From NCBI GenBank assembly GCA_021464245.1, contig JADCRB010000119.1, forward strand, positions 62,001 to 126,000: 64,000 nt of DNA, written 5' to 3'. Below, in pieces: positions 37,550-49,606 of this stretch (positions within the stretch are counted from its first letter, which is position 1; every line of letters starts with the position of its first letter). The DNA is from Carallia brachiata (taxonomy: Eukaryota > Streptophyta > Magnoliopsida > Malpighiales > Rhizophoraceae). Below the pieces are notes generated by a model. That model worked only from the letters and a program-made list of their open reading frames with translations, ran no database searches and was not told where the DNA came from. A program made the position numbers and the translations under genes.

Positions 37550-39061
37550 TGTATGTACCTTGCCTTCCCTTGCGTGTTTGTCCCTCTCTTCTGCAGCTGT
37601 TGTCCCACAGATGAGCCTCATATCTTCCAGTCCATCTATGTCTGCCAAAACAAAACCCTAAACTCATAAGAACACGCATGCATCATCATATTATTTATTT
37701 AAGTACAAGTATCGCGCGATTAAATGAAGACAAAAGTACCGAAAGGAGCCCTACAAATTAAATTTACCTGGTTACACCTCGGTATATGGAAGTTCTTTGG
37801 CCGAAAGTATCAATAGATTTCCTAATTGGCACCGCCTCAATAGCACCCGTTTGACCCTCGAGAGCCGCTGTTGTGTCCGGCTGCTTGCTGTTATCAGAGG
37901 TGGAGTTCTGAAGTACTCCACCATTATTACTGCCACCTCCGCCTCCACTGGCTGCTGTTAGAAGCGGCGAAGGGTTCCCAGCAGATGACTGGGACTGGGA
38001 CTGGGACTGGGACCCCGTGCTCATTGAAAGGGACAAACTTTGAGCACCGTTGCCATTGTTTTTGGCTTGATCTTGTTGTGTCGGTGCTGGCTGGTTTCTC
38101 AGCCAAGTCTTGATCATGGACAACCCTATGGAGTTGTTACTACTACTGCCGTTGTTGATGCTATTGTTACCTCCTCCTCCTTCACTTACAGTACTCTCGA
38201 TATTGGTTGTTCTATCGTCTGTTGTAGCCTCTGATGGGAACTGCAAGGAACAATTTTGGAACATGTAGCCCCCGGCGGCTGTGGTGCCATACATGCCCAT
38301 ACTACCATTATTAAGTTTTTGCTCATGACTGCCGAAGGAATGGCAGCCGAGGAAGTTTTCCAGCTTTGGTTCTTGGTTTTGGCCGCCATTGCATGCAGAT
38401 GCAGTGCTCATCAGCATAGGGATGCCTGATGATGAGCTTGTTTTGTAGTTGATATCTGGGTTCACGCCTAAACCCTTCATAGTCGTCCAATCTGTCACGG
38501 AGCCCATATACACATATTAAAGATGATAGAAGTAATTAATCCAACTCCCGTAAGAAGAATCAATATTATATAAATGTTCCTAAAGCAGGAGAAATGCCAA
38601 AACTTCAAAGCATTCATAGATGATTAAGAAGCCAAGCACTTTGACACACTTATCATTGTTCTTCTTCTTTTTTTTCTTTTTTTTTTTTTATCCACCTTGA
38701 TGTTGTCCGTGGAATCGGAAGTCTGAACATAATAATAGAGAGTAATATTTATTTCGAGTTAGGGTTTTAGTACTTTGGTTTCAACTGGAGAAGAGAGATG
38801 TAGTAAATGGCACAAACCTTGAGACTGATTGTTTCTGAAGGCTTCGAGAATGCCAAAAGGGGCAGGGAGGTTGAGAGAAGGAGCCGTAGAGTCTGAAGCA
38901 AGATCAAAGCATTCCCCAGAGACATCGGTACCTGATATTTCATCAGAGTGGAATCCAAGGCGAGAGGCAGTGCTTTGAGAGTGATGTTGATGATGATCAG
39001 ATTGTGATGAGAATTGTTGTGGGGAGAGAGAAAAGCCCAACCAGTTACTCATGGAGGTCAT
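33960..39061 (-). CDS. BBM: BABY BOOM-like AP2/ERF transcription factor (AINTEGUMENTA-like), nine exons
   Basis: Nuclear DNA-binding regulator of the AINTEGUMENTA-like/PLETHORA group, which promotes embryo and meristem identity. Exons (minus): 38818-39061, 37768-38491, 37559-37641, 37300-37308, 37021-37109, 36277-36350, 36069-36119, 35521-35597 and 33960-34999. All junctions are GT-AG and the phases close to 796 residues. Two AP2 domains start at SIYRGVTR, residues 316 and 418, joined by a conserved linker ([17 protein letters not shown]). The N-terminus [14 protein letters not shown], the motif [12 protein letters not shown] and the C-terminal [10 protein letters not shown] match BABY BOOM rather than PLT1/2, AIL5 or AIL6 as I recall them. 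It is longer than Arabidopsis BBM (about 584) because of Ser/Gln, Asn, His and Gly-Asp repeats. No lesion seen. Orthology is inferred from motifs, not from a tree. Confidence 0.93.
34265..34318. repeat. Coding hexanucleotide repeat, nine units
   Basis: Nine ctccat units on the plus strand encode a (Gly-Asp)n tract in the C-terminal region of the BBM-like protein. Being a multiple of three, it can vary in length without shifting the frame. Confidence 0.95.
35475..35518. mobile_element. Short poly(A) insertion between 11-bp direct repeats in a BBM-like intron
   Basis: agataaaactt occurs at 35476-35486 and 35508-35518, flanking 'ggacc' and a poly(A) run. It lies just before the splice donor of exon 8 on the coding strand. 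The small size makes chance or slippage possible. Confidence 0.4.
36475..36534. mobile_element. Short poly(A) insertion between 15-bp direct repeats in a BBM-like intron
   Basis: The 15-mer agaaaatttcccttt occurs exactly at 36475-36489 and 36520-36534. Between them lies 'cattgcaccaaacc' followed by poly(A) and a C. This fits a heavily truncated retroinsertion with target-site duplication, in the intron between exons 5 and 6. Confidence 0.55.
36706..36800. repeat. 57-bp imperfect tandem duplication in a BBM-like intron
   Basis: gatagaaatc followed by gcatttacttgaatatgaaa occurs at 36706 and again at 36763, an offset of 57 bp with a few mismatches. A long poly(A) run directly precedes the first copy. 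Confidence 0.7.
37300..37308 (-). other. BBM: 9-nt microexon of the BBM-like gene
   Basis: Reads ag|TTTATTTGG|gtaagg on the minus strand and encodes the middle of VYLGG in the first AP2 domain. Removing it would break neither frame nor splice sites, but would delete three conserved residues. Microexons of this size at this site are known in AINTEGUMENTA-like genes. Confidence 0.9.
37501..37557. repeat. Compound (TA)n(GTAT)n microsatellite next to a splice donor
   Basis: An (AT)n tract followed by about nine GTAT units lies directly against the donor of exon 3 of the BBM-like gene (37558 and 37557 form the GT on the minus strand). Length variation here would bring the tract closer to or further from nothing but intron, yet it abuts the exon edge. 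Confidence 0.9.
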
Positions 39062-39685
39062 ATGTTTGATTATTAGAGGACTTTGAAAGTATGGGGTCTT
39101 GCTCTCAAGCGATGAAGAACTAGTTCATGCATGAAGTTGAGAAAGAAGTGAGTGAAACCATGATCAGAAAAAGGCAATAGAGGAAGAAGAAGAAAGGTCA
39201 AAAAAATGTGAAGGAAATTTATGTATTCCAAAGCAGACGAAGATTCATTTAAAAGTATAGTGTCTCTCTCTATCTCTCTCTCTATATCTCTTTCTCTGTT
39301 TCTCTCTTCCACTCATATCATATGAAAGTGAAACAAAGTCACACACTTATAACTATAAATGGAGCATCACTCATTAATTTAGGTACGCCTAAATCTTTAA
39401 GTCAACATTAACCCTAAAAAAGTGGAAAGCACGGCAGATTTTGATATAATGGACATCCAAAATTAAATTAATCATGTTCAGATACAAGGAGAATTTATGA
39501 ACAGGACACAGAGGTCATAACCTATGAGCATGTGGTTTTATTTCATAAACTTAAAAGATATTACTTGCGCATGGAATTCAAAGATATCTTCAAATTCTTT
39601 CTCTGATTATTAGTGAATCTACTGACACTAATCAACTAATTGACGCGAACTAATAACATATTGATTGTAACGAGAACAAACCCAA
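39062..39685. promoter_or_regulatory. Upstream region of the BBM-like gene
   Basis: A CT-rich stretch at 39260-39312 is typical of a plant 5' leader. A weak TATA-like sequence (catttatagttata on the minus strand) lies near 39346-39362. No specific binding site could be supported. Confidence 0.35.
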
Positions 39686-39700
39686 ATACGCAAAGCAATT

Positions 39701-40093
39701 AAATGGAATGTCCATAGCTTTGCTAAAGGAAATCTAGGCACGACCGTATTAGAGGAGATCTAAGGGACTCTAATGGGCATTTTTCTCCTTTTGGTATCAT
39801 TGACTCAAATAATGCTTAAGTGTTGGCTATGTTAGAGACAATTGAACTAACAACAATTAAGGATGAACTTAACCATAGACCATTCGTTTTAGAATGTGAT
39901 TCTAGTATTGCTCTTGCTTTGTTAAATCAAAAGAAGCAATGGCCTAGGAAATTTAGAACGGCTTTTAACAAAGCCTCTGAATTCTCATGTTTTAGTACTT
40001 GTTGGTATTTTAATCACATTAGCATGAATTATTGCTGATGGTTTGGCAAAACATGATACCTTCAGGCAAACAAACCTCATTGCTTGGCCATAG
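39701..40093 (+). pseudogene. Dead RNase H (RVT_3-like) domain of a LINE-type element
   Basis: The translation opens with KWNV then AKGNLGTT, continues with LRDSNGHF, then VLAMLE and FVLECDSSIALALLNQKK, and ends IADGLAKHD before TAG at 40091. This order matches the RNase H domain at the end of many plant non-LTR retrotransposons. It is broken: the first catalytic Asp (normally NVDG) reads NVHS, a frame change lies near 39741-39753, GCT TAA interrupts where Glu is expected (39816-39821), and a further shift precedes IADGLAK. A/T-rich sequence to about 40200 may be the old poly(A) tail. An orphan domesticated RNase H-like gene is an alternative origin. Confidence 0.75.
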
Positions 40094-40200
40094 TTTTTGT
40101 TTCCTCTAACAACTTGTAATGTATTAAAATTGCACTTTCTTGCACTTACAATTTCTTAACAAATTGATCCAATTTCTCAAAAAAATAAAAATTAAAAAAC

Positions 40201-43200
40201 CTAAATACTGGCCTACTTGCTCCGTTTTTATGATTCTCTAGTAGCACTATAACACCTGCTCTCTTGATTTGCTGCATAGTTATAGAAGATGATACACTAT
40301 GTTACAAATTATCTGACAAAGTGGGACGAAAAACCCACACGCACCCCGTCTCCCCACCCATATATTTCGTTCATTCATTCATTCATTCATTCATTGAAGC
40401 CCAGTTGGACACAAGTCATTTCATGTCAGATGCAGTCTGCTCCTACCACTCCCATAATCAATCCCTTTTCATTGCCCTCTATCTCTCTCTTTCTCTCTCT
40501 TTCTTTGTCAGTTGTCACACACACCGTATAAATCATCAGACACCTCAGTCGCTGCCTACTAACACCCATAACTTTCTCACATTCCATCCATCCATTTCAT
40601 TACTTTAATATTATCTCCCAGTCCTAATCATCAAACTGCTCCCCCGCTACAAACGGGAGTCTAGCTCTTTCCTCTCTCTTTTTCTCTCTCTTTTCTATGA
40701 ACATCGCACAGTAATTCATATGCATGGCAGACATTTTTAATATTTTAAAATTACTTGGAGGGAATCCTGTATATATGTAGTATAGTGTTCTCTCGATCGT
40801 TTGCGTATATATAGTATTATTGTATTCTATATCTGTAGTAGAGAGCAGATGTGGAGTGAGAGAAAAAAAAAGAAAAAAAAATAAATATGGAGATAGGTAT
40901 GCTTCTTGCACCCTTAAAAGAAGACACTAACCCCTGTCTTACGGGTGGTCCTCTGTGTGATCGAGAGGCATATTGGACGAAAATCTTTACACCGTCTTAT
41001 TCTATGTAACAGTCAATAGTAAATATAATGATTGATTCGGCATGTCTAAGACTAGTGAAATGCAATGCAACACATAACGACTCATATATTGGTAACAGAA
41101 TCATCTAAGATGATAATTTAATAACAAATTGTTAGTTCTTTTCCCTCGTTGCCCCAAGTTCCAATCTCACTGTTATCGTTTTTCCTATAAAACGGACGAA
41201 GTTGTTATAATGCGGTATTTGGTTCAAAATTTATTAACACTGATGCTGGGAGAGGGAAAGGCCCGTTTGGTCCCATTAGTATTTGGGTGAGAGGTTCTCC
41301 TTAAGTGTAAAATTAAATAAAGACGTAAAGAATTGGAGAATCGAAGCTTATAATGTACTCAAAATATAAAAGGCAAACCGTGTAATTTTAATTGAGTTTA
41401 TGTAAAGGATTGGAGCTTATAAGGTACTCAAAATATAAATTAAAAAGAAGGGCACATATGGAGGTTCAGTGGAAATTTATTAAATACATACGTAGAGTAT
41501 ACAGCCAGGTGTGTACCTGAATAAATGCATGTGTGATATATTTAATATACATACATGCATGTATGTGGATCGTGTTGTAATTAGATTAGGAACGAAATGA
41601 ACCAGAATCATCAGAATATGCATACACACACACGGGGATGGACTAATGGAGCATTCGGTCAGAAAGAATAATATAAAGTTGGGGTTGGGGTGGTTGGGGA
41701 GGGGGGGGGGGTTCTGGGGAGAAGTGTCGCAGAAAGCGATAGTCCCTCCATCTCGAAACACCACACTGTAAGTTTGACCGTCAACAAAGGAATCAAAAAC
41801 GGTAAAACCACATGGCCCCCAAAGTCCTTTTCATTATTTTATACCATATAAACAAATAAATTATAGTTTGTAAAAGCCTGTCTCCCACCGTAAAAATAAA
41901 TGTTCTCGGTAATCTCATCTGCTTATATAATCATGCCCAACATACTTACATAGCCTTCATCTTTGACAAAGTCTACACATAGAGAAACAGAGAGAGAAAC
42001 CAAGTTGAGGCATGTGACTCTTGAGTGTATATATATATATCCCTCAATTTAGGGTGTTAATTACTAGTATTAAGGAAAAGAATTAATTAGATCAATGAAA
42101 CTGAATCGACGCAACAGAATGGGCACATAATACATAAAGCTTATGTATAGTAAATTATAATAATTTATTATAAATTTTAGTCTTTTGATATATGATTACA
42201 TTTAATAATAAAAATAAAAAATTCCCAATCGGTAGGATTAAATAATATGAGCCAACGTTCACGTGTCTAACATTTGCATCTACGTATTGACTCCCCACTT
42301 TAACTTGGCTGGCGTATTTTCCTGGAAGGTAGATCAATATGTCCAATCCGGCTTATGACTAGCTGCACCGTAAAGAAAAGGGACTGTCTTTGATTCGCAT
42401 AGTAATATTTACAATCCCACACGTGAAAATGATATCAGACAAACGCTTCACGACAAAAGAATGGAAATCAGAAAGGTTATTATCGTACATATATCTTTAA
42501 GAGCCACATATCATGGAGCATCTCATTGAGATACTATGTAATTAATGTATTTAAATTCAATGTAAGTTTTGTCATGTGTTCTCTATTATGTCAGTTTAAT
42601 TATTATTTTTTTTAATAATTTTTATTTATATATCAGATCTACTTATTATATAATATAAAATTATAAATAAATTACATTAAAAAAAATTAAATTATAAATC
42701 CGCTTAAGGGGTTACTTGAGTTTGTTAAATTAATTATGTTTTTCAACTACGTGGGGCCCCAATGGCTGTCCAAATTGAAGCACCATTCAAAGAGTTAATT
42801 GATTGTTCAAGGATTATTTCAAGAGTAAATGTAAAAGATCAGCACATTTCTTTCTGTAGATGTGGTTGGGATCATAGCAAGTAAAAGAATTAGCATACAG
42901 TAAAAGCGAGCATACGTCCATTCCATGATGATGAGGAATATAATCAGTAAATGTATATATGTGCGACATAGCAAAGTTAGAATGTTTCGTTTGGGATTTA
43001 ATTGGAGAAGTAAATGGGAATGGAAAGAAACTTTTTGGTACCTGTTAGTATTGAGCCGAGAGACTGGAAACCTTTTTTTTTTTTTTTGGGGACAATAATT
43101 AATGTATAGGGAAATGTTATGTATACAAAAGTTTATATATCGATAGTATACAAATTCAATAAAATAATATTTTTTTGTTTTATTTTTAAAAAAAATTTTC

Positions 43201-43423
43201 AAAAGAAAAACTTTTTTTGTAAGAATTTTACATGATATTTACACTTTATGTTTTAAGTAACGTAAATCTAATTCTAAATTTTAGTTTTGTAAAAAAAAAA
43301 TCATAATAATATTGTATTGGTCGGTCCACCTAGTTGGTCCTAATTAATACTGTGAATGCGATAGATTATTCCTTCCTTAACATATGATATGAGGATTGAT
43401 CGAGAATGTACATGCATGGTAGT
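40201..43423. other. Intergenic DNA, no gene recognised
   Basis: No supported coding region. It contains (CATT)n near 40371-40396, CT-rich runs at 40480-40505 and 40670-40695, and a poly-G tract at about 41699-41710. A TATA-like 'ccgtataaatcatc' near 40527 precedes a leader-like C/T-rich stretch, but nothing recognisable follows, so a non-coding transcript can be neither supported nor excluded. A similar TATA-like 'cttatataatcatg' lies near 41921. Confidence 0.4.
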
Positions 43424-43949
43424 TAGAGTTGTCAAAAAGTAATTCGATCTGATAACTTGTTTAAATTCATTTGAAAAATTGAATTAGAAATCTAATTTTT
43501 TAACACAAATTCAAAAGTGACCAACCCAAAATTTTAGGTTGGATCCGGATCACCCGTTAGGTTAAGAAAAAGACAAAATAGTAAAATTTTTTTTGACTTT
43601 TACCTTTGACTTATCTTTTTTAAATACTAATTAGTATCATTTTCGTAAAATATAAATATATATGACGTAAAAATTAAATTTAAACGTTTAGTTTATTATA
43701 GAAATGAATTTTAAATTTAATTAAAATGTTTTATTTTATTGAAAAATGACTTAACAAGATAATAGTTCAGTGTAAATTCGACCTGAATTCGATCTAAATC
43801 CAACCGAATCTGAAACGACTCAACCGAACTCGAACCGAATGTAACGTAACTTAAAAGTAACCCAACTAAAAATGATCCGAACTCGAAACGACCCAATTCG
43901 AATCTAACTCAGCTCAAATCCAACCCAACCCGACTTTTTGACACCACTA
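43424..43949. mobile_element. hAT-like non-autonomous DNA transposon (~526 bp)
   Basis: Left end tagagttgtcaaaaagt and right end actttttgacaccacta are inverted, with 15 of 17 positions paired. Such 'TAGGGGTGTCAA'-type termini are common in plant hAT MITEs. The flanking 8-mers atggtagt and acagcagt match at five of eight positions, so the target-site duplication is weak. No transposase is present. Confidence 0.65.
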
Positions 43950-45151
43950 ACAGCAGTAATAAATTTAGGAGGCAGAATGTTAGGCAGTACTGCAGTAGCA
44001 TGGTTTAAGTTTAAGAGGGGATGGGGGCACAGCCAACAGCGAATTTAGCAGTTGCGGCGCTTGTATGGCTCTCTGGCCTACACCTCGCTTAGGCAGCTGC
44101 TTTATAATCTCTCAACTACGTACTCTACTAAATCTCTCCATTCGGACTTCGGATATATGTATTATATATATTATGTATGGCCCATAAACATAACGAACAA
44201 ACAGTTATTAACATAATCTTATATCAGACTACATGTCCAAAATAAATTTTGCACGCACACAGAACAGAAGCTTCCCGAATCAATGCCCCTGCTGGGACGT
44301 AAGGTTTCAAGAGACCTTCACCTTCCGATGATATTAAAATATCAATTTTTAACTTTTATTGCATGTACCAAATATATTTGTATTAAAATGATCAACGGAT
44401 TCTATAATTTAATTAAATCATCATGTAGCATTAAACAATGAAATATATAATAAAATACAAATTAAAAAAAGCAATTTATGATATAAAAGTTTTAGTGTTG
44501 TATCCGTGTATAAATTAACGATAACTTTATTATGATATGAAAGTTTTATGCAGCAGCAGCAGCAGCCCATAACGTATCGTGTTGAGGGAGCGCCACGGTT
44601 ACATTTACATGGCTTGGATAGATTGCTCTTGCATATAATAGGGGACTGTCACGTACGCCTCGCTTAGTCTGTGGGTCCAATTAATTTGTACATGGCATTG
44701 CCATTGCGCACCACCAGCCCATATACATGATCAATCCGATATATTATACAGTGATCGAGCTGCACAAAACACACGGACTGGCCCGCTATTTCTTCCATTT
44801 GGAAGCACTTGTACGGCCGACGGCCAAAAGACACACCTGAACGGGATCATGGGAATGCGCTGACTGATGGTTATAGCAGACAACCTCGATCCAATCAAAT
44901 TGAGCCCAGGGCGATGCATGCCACTCGCGGCTTTATCGCTGTGTAGCTCATCCACCCAATCATCGTCACACTCCCCCTCCCTCCACCGTAATCTCCTCCA
45001 TCCACCAAACGGTCGGCCATCCATATATCTCTCGCCTCTCTAAAACCACTCCCACTCCCACTCACTAGATGATCGATCGCTCTCTCGACTCTCTCTAACC
45101 CCGGATGGCCCGGCCGGGCGGCGTGTATGTAGATGCTGTGAGATGTCCTTT
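43950..45151. other. Intergenic DNA, no gene recognised
   Basis: It contains a (CAG)n tract at 44553-44567 and a GC-richer, CT-rich segment at 44880-45125 that resembles a promoter with leader. No coding sequence follows it. Minus-strand open frames at 44731-45155 have no recognisable domain. Confidence 0.4.
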
Positions 45152-45598
45152 GCAATATGTTTGGATAAAATTATCGAGAGAGAGGTATGTGAGAGAGAGA
45201 AAAGTGGAAGGAAATTAATATTTTTTTTTTTTAAGAAGAAATGACAAGAGAAAAAAAAATTATAAATTTTTTTATTTTAGAAAAGATGAAAAGTTAAAGG
45301 GAAGAAAAATAATATGTATTAGAATAATAATTTTTTTTTAATAATAAATTTTATTTAAATATTTTATTTAAAAAAATATAATTTTTAATTTATGCGATGA
45401 ATAATTGAGTCATTTAATAAATTTAATAAGAATTAATAACATTTTTTTTTAGAGGATTGATTTTGATGAGTTCGGGAGAATTAGAAGAATTAAAAATTTT
45501 CTCTCTTACTTTTCAAACATTTTTAAAATAAAATAATTTACCTTAATCATTTCACTTTTCTCTTTTTCTCCTCCTTTTCTCCCTCCCAAATACAATGT
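45152..45598. mobile_element. MITE-like element with inverted 'caatatgtttgg' ends
   Basis: The left end caatatgtttgg is mirrored by ccaaatacaatg at the right end. Internally, A/G-rich sequence on the left mirrors T/C-rich sequence on the right, giving a loose fold-back. It abuts the next element almost directly. Confidence 0.5.
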
Positions 45599-45602
45599 TG
45601 GT

Positions 45603-46198
45603 TAGGGGTATTTACAGTTCAGTTAACTAAATTAAACCATCATAACTGTATTTGAACTAAAATTTTTGGTTATATAAAATTGAAAACTGTTCCCGAACTA
45701 AAATTTCAGTTAACTGAAAATTTTGATTCGGTTTTAATTAACTGTTCGGTTAACTGAATTTAATAACAAAAAAATTTCAAATTATAATTCAAATGTAAAA
45801 AAATATTTTTAATATATGTTTTTAAAAAAATTATAATTATCATTATATATAAAATTAAATAAATGATTATTTGAGATATAATGATATTTTATTAATATTT
45901 ATTTATTTATTAATAATTGTTGTATTAATAATATTTTTTTTATCATTGAAAAATTATGTGTGTTTGTGTGTGTGTGTGTATATGTATGCGTGTATGTGTG
46001 TATATATAGATAAATAAATAAATAAATATATATATATATAATAGTATTTCGATTCGATTTGGTTATTTTTAACATTAGAAACTAAAAATTTCAATTTTTT
46101 TTAATTTGGTTAATGAATTATAAAATCAATTCAATTAACTGAAGTTTTAATTTAATTTTTTTGATTAACTGAAATTTTCAATTTTTTTAACACTCCTA
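45603..46198. mobile_element. hAT-like non-autonomous DNA transposon (~596 bp) with target duplication
   Basis: Left end taggggtatttacag and right end tttaacactccta form inverted termini of the hAT type. The flanking 8-mers atgttggt (45595-45602) and atgttaga (46199-46206) match at six of eight positions, the length expected for hAT. The interior is built of 'cagttaactgaaa'-like repeats in both orientations. No transposase is encoded. Confidence 0.7.
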
Positions 46199-49084
46199 AT
46201 GTTAGATGCGATATGGGTTGCACAAATTAAGTCAATTTCTTCTTTTCTGTCTGCTTCAATAGTACTCGGTTCTGGAGGTGGCTTCTTCCTTCCTTTATGG
46301 AGCAAACCAAATAGGATTTTTTTTTGGAAATGAAAAAAAAAAACTCTCTCTCAGTACAACATTTAACCATTTTTGCTTTTTTATTTTATTTTATTATGTT
46401 ATATATCAATTTTAAATTTATTAAAAATTAACTTTAATTTTTATACACATATTATATATTACACATAAATTTAAGCCTCTTAAATTTGTTGCATATGATC
46501 TTATAAATTTTATATTTTTATATTTATTATTCCTCGACTTTATTCTTATATACATGAATTTTTTTTTTTAAAAACTCAATGGGACCCACCACTCTTCTTT
46601 CTCTTTCTATCTCTTCGAATCCACACTGCGACTTTCTCCCCATCCTTGTAACGTTTTTGTTATACTTTTCATAGTAATTTATGTACGAGTATGCGTGCGC
46701 GCGCGTGTGTATATATCTGCAGATAGTATGAAACTGAACTGATGGATTTGGAACAACATATTGTGTCCCGTCTAACTATGGTTGCTTGAAGATTTTGGAT
46801 GACCAAAATCAGAACATCCAAAATGTTTACAACTGCAATATTCCCTTTTGCCTGTTTCACTTTCAAAAAGCTGGGAATAGACAATTAAATGTGTCGGCGT
46901 CTGGCATCGGAGTAAAAATATCCCAAAAGAAGGTTTTACACCCTAATTAAAGCTGCAAATTTGAGGCACTTATTTAATTAATTAATTTATAAGAGCCCGG
47001 CCCCCCAACCCTACTGGGATAAGTTTGAACTTTCAAGCGTACGTTTCCACTTTCAACATTCAACGGCACCGACTTTGATAGAACAAGAAGAATTTAAGGA
47101 CCAAGTTATTAAAAGGATCAATTTCTTTAGAGATGTACGTACCCAGTAGAATCATAGAAAGCATCATAAAATAAATTTATGCAGCGGCCGGCTATATATC
47201 AGTCTATCTATCCCTGCACGTGATGACATGAATAAGGTTAACAAAAAAAAAAAACAAAAAGGGAAAGAAATTAGACGGTCCCTCCAAAGCGCAGATAGTA
47301 CAGTTGCATCTGTTCGTGTCTTATGCACAGCCATGATATCGTTGTCTTGTAGCTATATCGACTATATCAAATAGAAGGGCGTCCCAAGATTAATTTGAAG
47401 GGAAAGAAATTAAGCCATCCCTCCACAATTATCTTTTTTGGTTAATTGGGATCCACCGAACCCTGAAGAGGATTCCAATATTAGCGTCTTAGACCTAAAA
47501 CTCACCCTCCATAATTTGTAATTCGTGATTTGTTGTTTATTGGGAAGATATTCATCTACTTTAATTTTATAGATGAGTATCCCTGGCACACAAGAGTACA
47601 ATACAAAGATTGTATTTGTTTCTTTGTATGGTATAATATAATCTACTCTCTTTTTAAGATTGTTAATCTTGATTAAAATATGCAACACAAGGAACAAGGG
47701 GAGACTAATAAATATACATCATATATATAAATGTAATTAATTAAAGCAAAGCAAAAGGAGGCTAGTCGGAACTGGGATTGCCTTGGAGAAATAAGCGGAA
47801 CACCCGTGCCTCCTTGGAAAGAATACATTTTACTCTTTTTTACTTCGTCAATATGTATTGCCAAATGCACCTTCTCTCTCTCTCTCTCTATGAATCTGAC
47901 TGCCTGCACCCTGATCCATGCATTTTCAGCAGAAACCCTCCTCTCTTGCTTCAAAAGAAAGAAGAGGTATCCGAGAAAGCGAACTTTAAGTAAAGATACA
48001 AATTAAAAGGTTCTAACCCATGCCCTCCTTTGCAAATTATGTTTTAGTCTTTTGTTTTCTTTTTCTTTATTTTTTTTTCTTTTCTACAATTTGAACTGGT
48101 ACGCTGTTATGCAACGTTATTGAAATTACTTTTCCTCAAACAGTTCATGGGGTATAATAATGAAAGAAAAAAAAATAATAATAAGAATGAGAGGAATTAA
48201 TTAATAATGTTAAGATTTCATACAAATTGATTAAAAGACTTAAAGAGCTCTTGTAATGCAACCAAAAAATTTTCAAAAAAAATTGTAGCCGCCTCACTGA
48301 AATAGTTGTGATGCTTATATTGTATATACGTAGCAAGGGTGACTAAAGTCAAGTCAAACTGGTGAGTAGTGTCTCTATCGGAATCTTCTCATAAGCTAAC
48401 AATCCTCGGAATGCTCATTCTCGTCCGTTTCTTCTCCTCTCTCTTTTTTTTTTTTTCAAAAAAAAAATCATCATGAATATATCGATTATCAGATCTGTAA
48501 ATTAGGTTAAAGATTATCCGTTTTATACTTATTCAATCCCACTATAGAAAAGAACTCACCACCCGAGTACTGTTGAGACCGCACGTGACTCCCGTGAGCC
48601 GAGCAAATATTGAATTGTAAATTGAAGCACGCGTACGCCAGACATTGTTAAGTTTCTTTTAAAGGCAAAACTTCAGGCACAACTCACGAGATTCGAATAA
48701 GAGTCATAAGTAAGAGAAAGGCACCGATTTACCACCAAACCACCATTTCAGATGGTATTCTCATCCCTTTCTTCAGGTCTTGTAATTTTGCTTTGATTCA
48801 TTAAGCACCCCAGCGAATGAGGCCAAAACCTCATGCTGGAAAAAAACACACAGCAACAACAACAATAATAATAATAATAATAATATTACATAGAAATCAA
48901 AACATTGCTTTGGTTGTTTCCTATTCATACCTTTGTGACGCGGACCTTGGCTTGCTCCCTTTCACTTCATTTAGCAGATCAAGAAATGATCCGGCAGACA
49001 ACCTAATTAGACCAAAGACAGAACAAACTAATTGCAAAAGTTACATTCAACATATTTGTTGAAGCTGTTATCTTTATATTTCGT
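46199..49084. other. Intergenic DNA, no gene recognised
   Basis: No coding region supported. Seen: a 'gtgcgcgcgcgtgtgt' run at about 46696-46710, (CT)n at 47874-47889, long T runs near 48435-48455, and (AAT)n at 48864-48884. The segment 48540-48760 has retroelement-like wording ('ccaccaaaccacc') but no resolvable ends. Confidence 0.4.
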
Positions 49085-49606
49085 AGGGATATGCAATTTT
49101 TATTTTTAAGTCCTGAACCTTTATACTTTTTTATATATAAGTCTCAAATTTTTTTAAAATTTCATTTGAGTTCTAAACCTTTTAATTTCTTACCAAATTA
49201 GTCCATCTGTTAACAAAAAATAATTCATCTATTAAAAAATGATTTTGACTTTACAAAAATTATTTGAAAAAGGTTAAAAGTACTAATTGAAAATTTTTTC
49301 TATTAAAAAGTATACACTTTACATATTTAATTCGTATATTTATTGATTAAAAAAATATTTTATATACATATTTGTTGATATAAAAAATATTTAATTCATT
49401 TATTTAACTTTTTCTTAATAATTTTTATTAATTTAAACACATTTATTAACAGATTGATTACTTTTCGTGAATAAAATGACTGATTTGATAAAAAATTAAA
49501 AAATTTAAAACTTAAATAAAATGTCAAAAAAGTTGAATATTTACATAAAAAAATGCAAAAGTTTAGAATCAAAAAATTATATATCTCTTCATAGGATATA
49601 TATATC
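49085..49606. mobile_element. Fold-back element with long inverted termini (~520 bp)
   Basis: The left arm (from about 49085) and the reverse complement of the right arm (to about 49606) align over 120 bp or more. Examples are left 'gagttctaaaccttttaatt' against right-complement 'aagttttaaattttttaatt', and left 'accaaattagtccatctgtt' against 'atcaaatcagtcattttatt'. Mutator-like fold-back elements in plants often have this form. No coding capacity. Confidence 0.65.

Noticed and set aside
40640..40670. Possible small hairpin 'ctcccccgctacaaacgggag'
   Set aside because: The stem is only about five pairs, too short for a microRNA precursor, and no known mature microRNA was recognised.
44731..45155. 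Overlapping minus-strand frames of 86-97 codons
   Set aside because: They overlap each other in different frames in a GC-richer patch and show no family motif.
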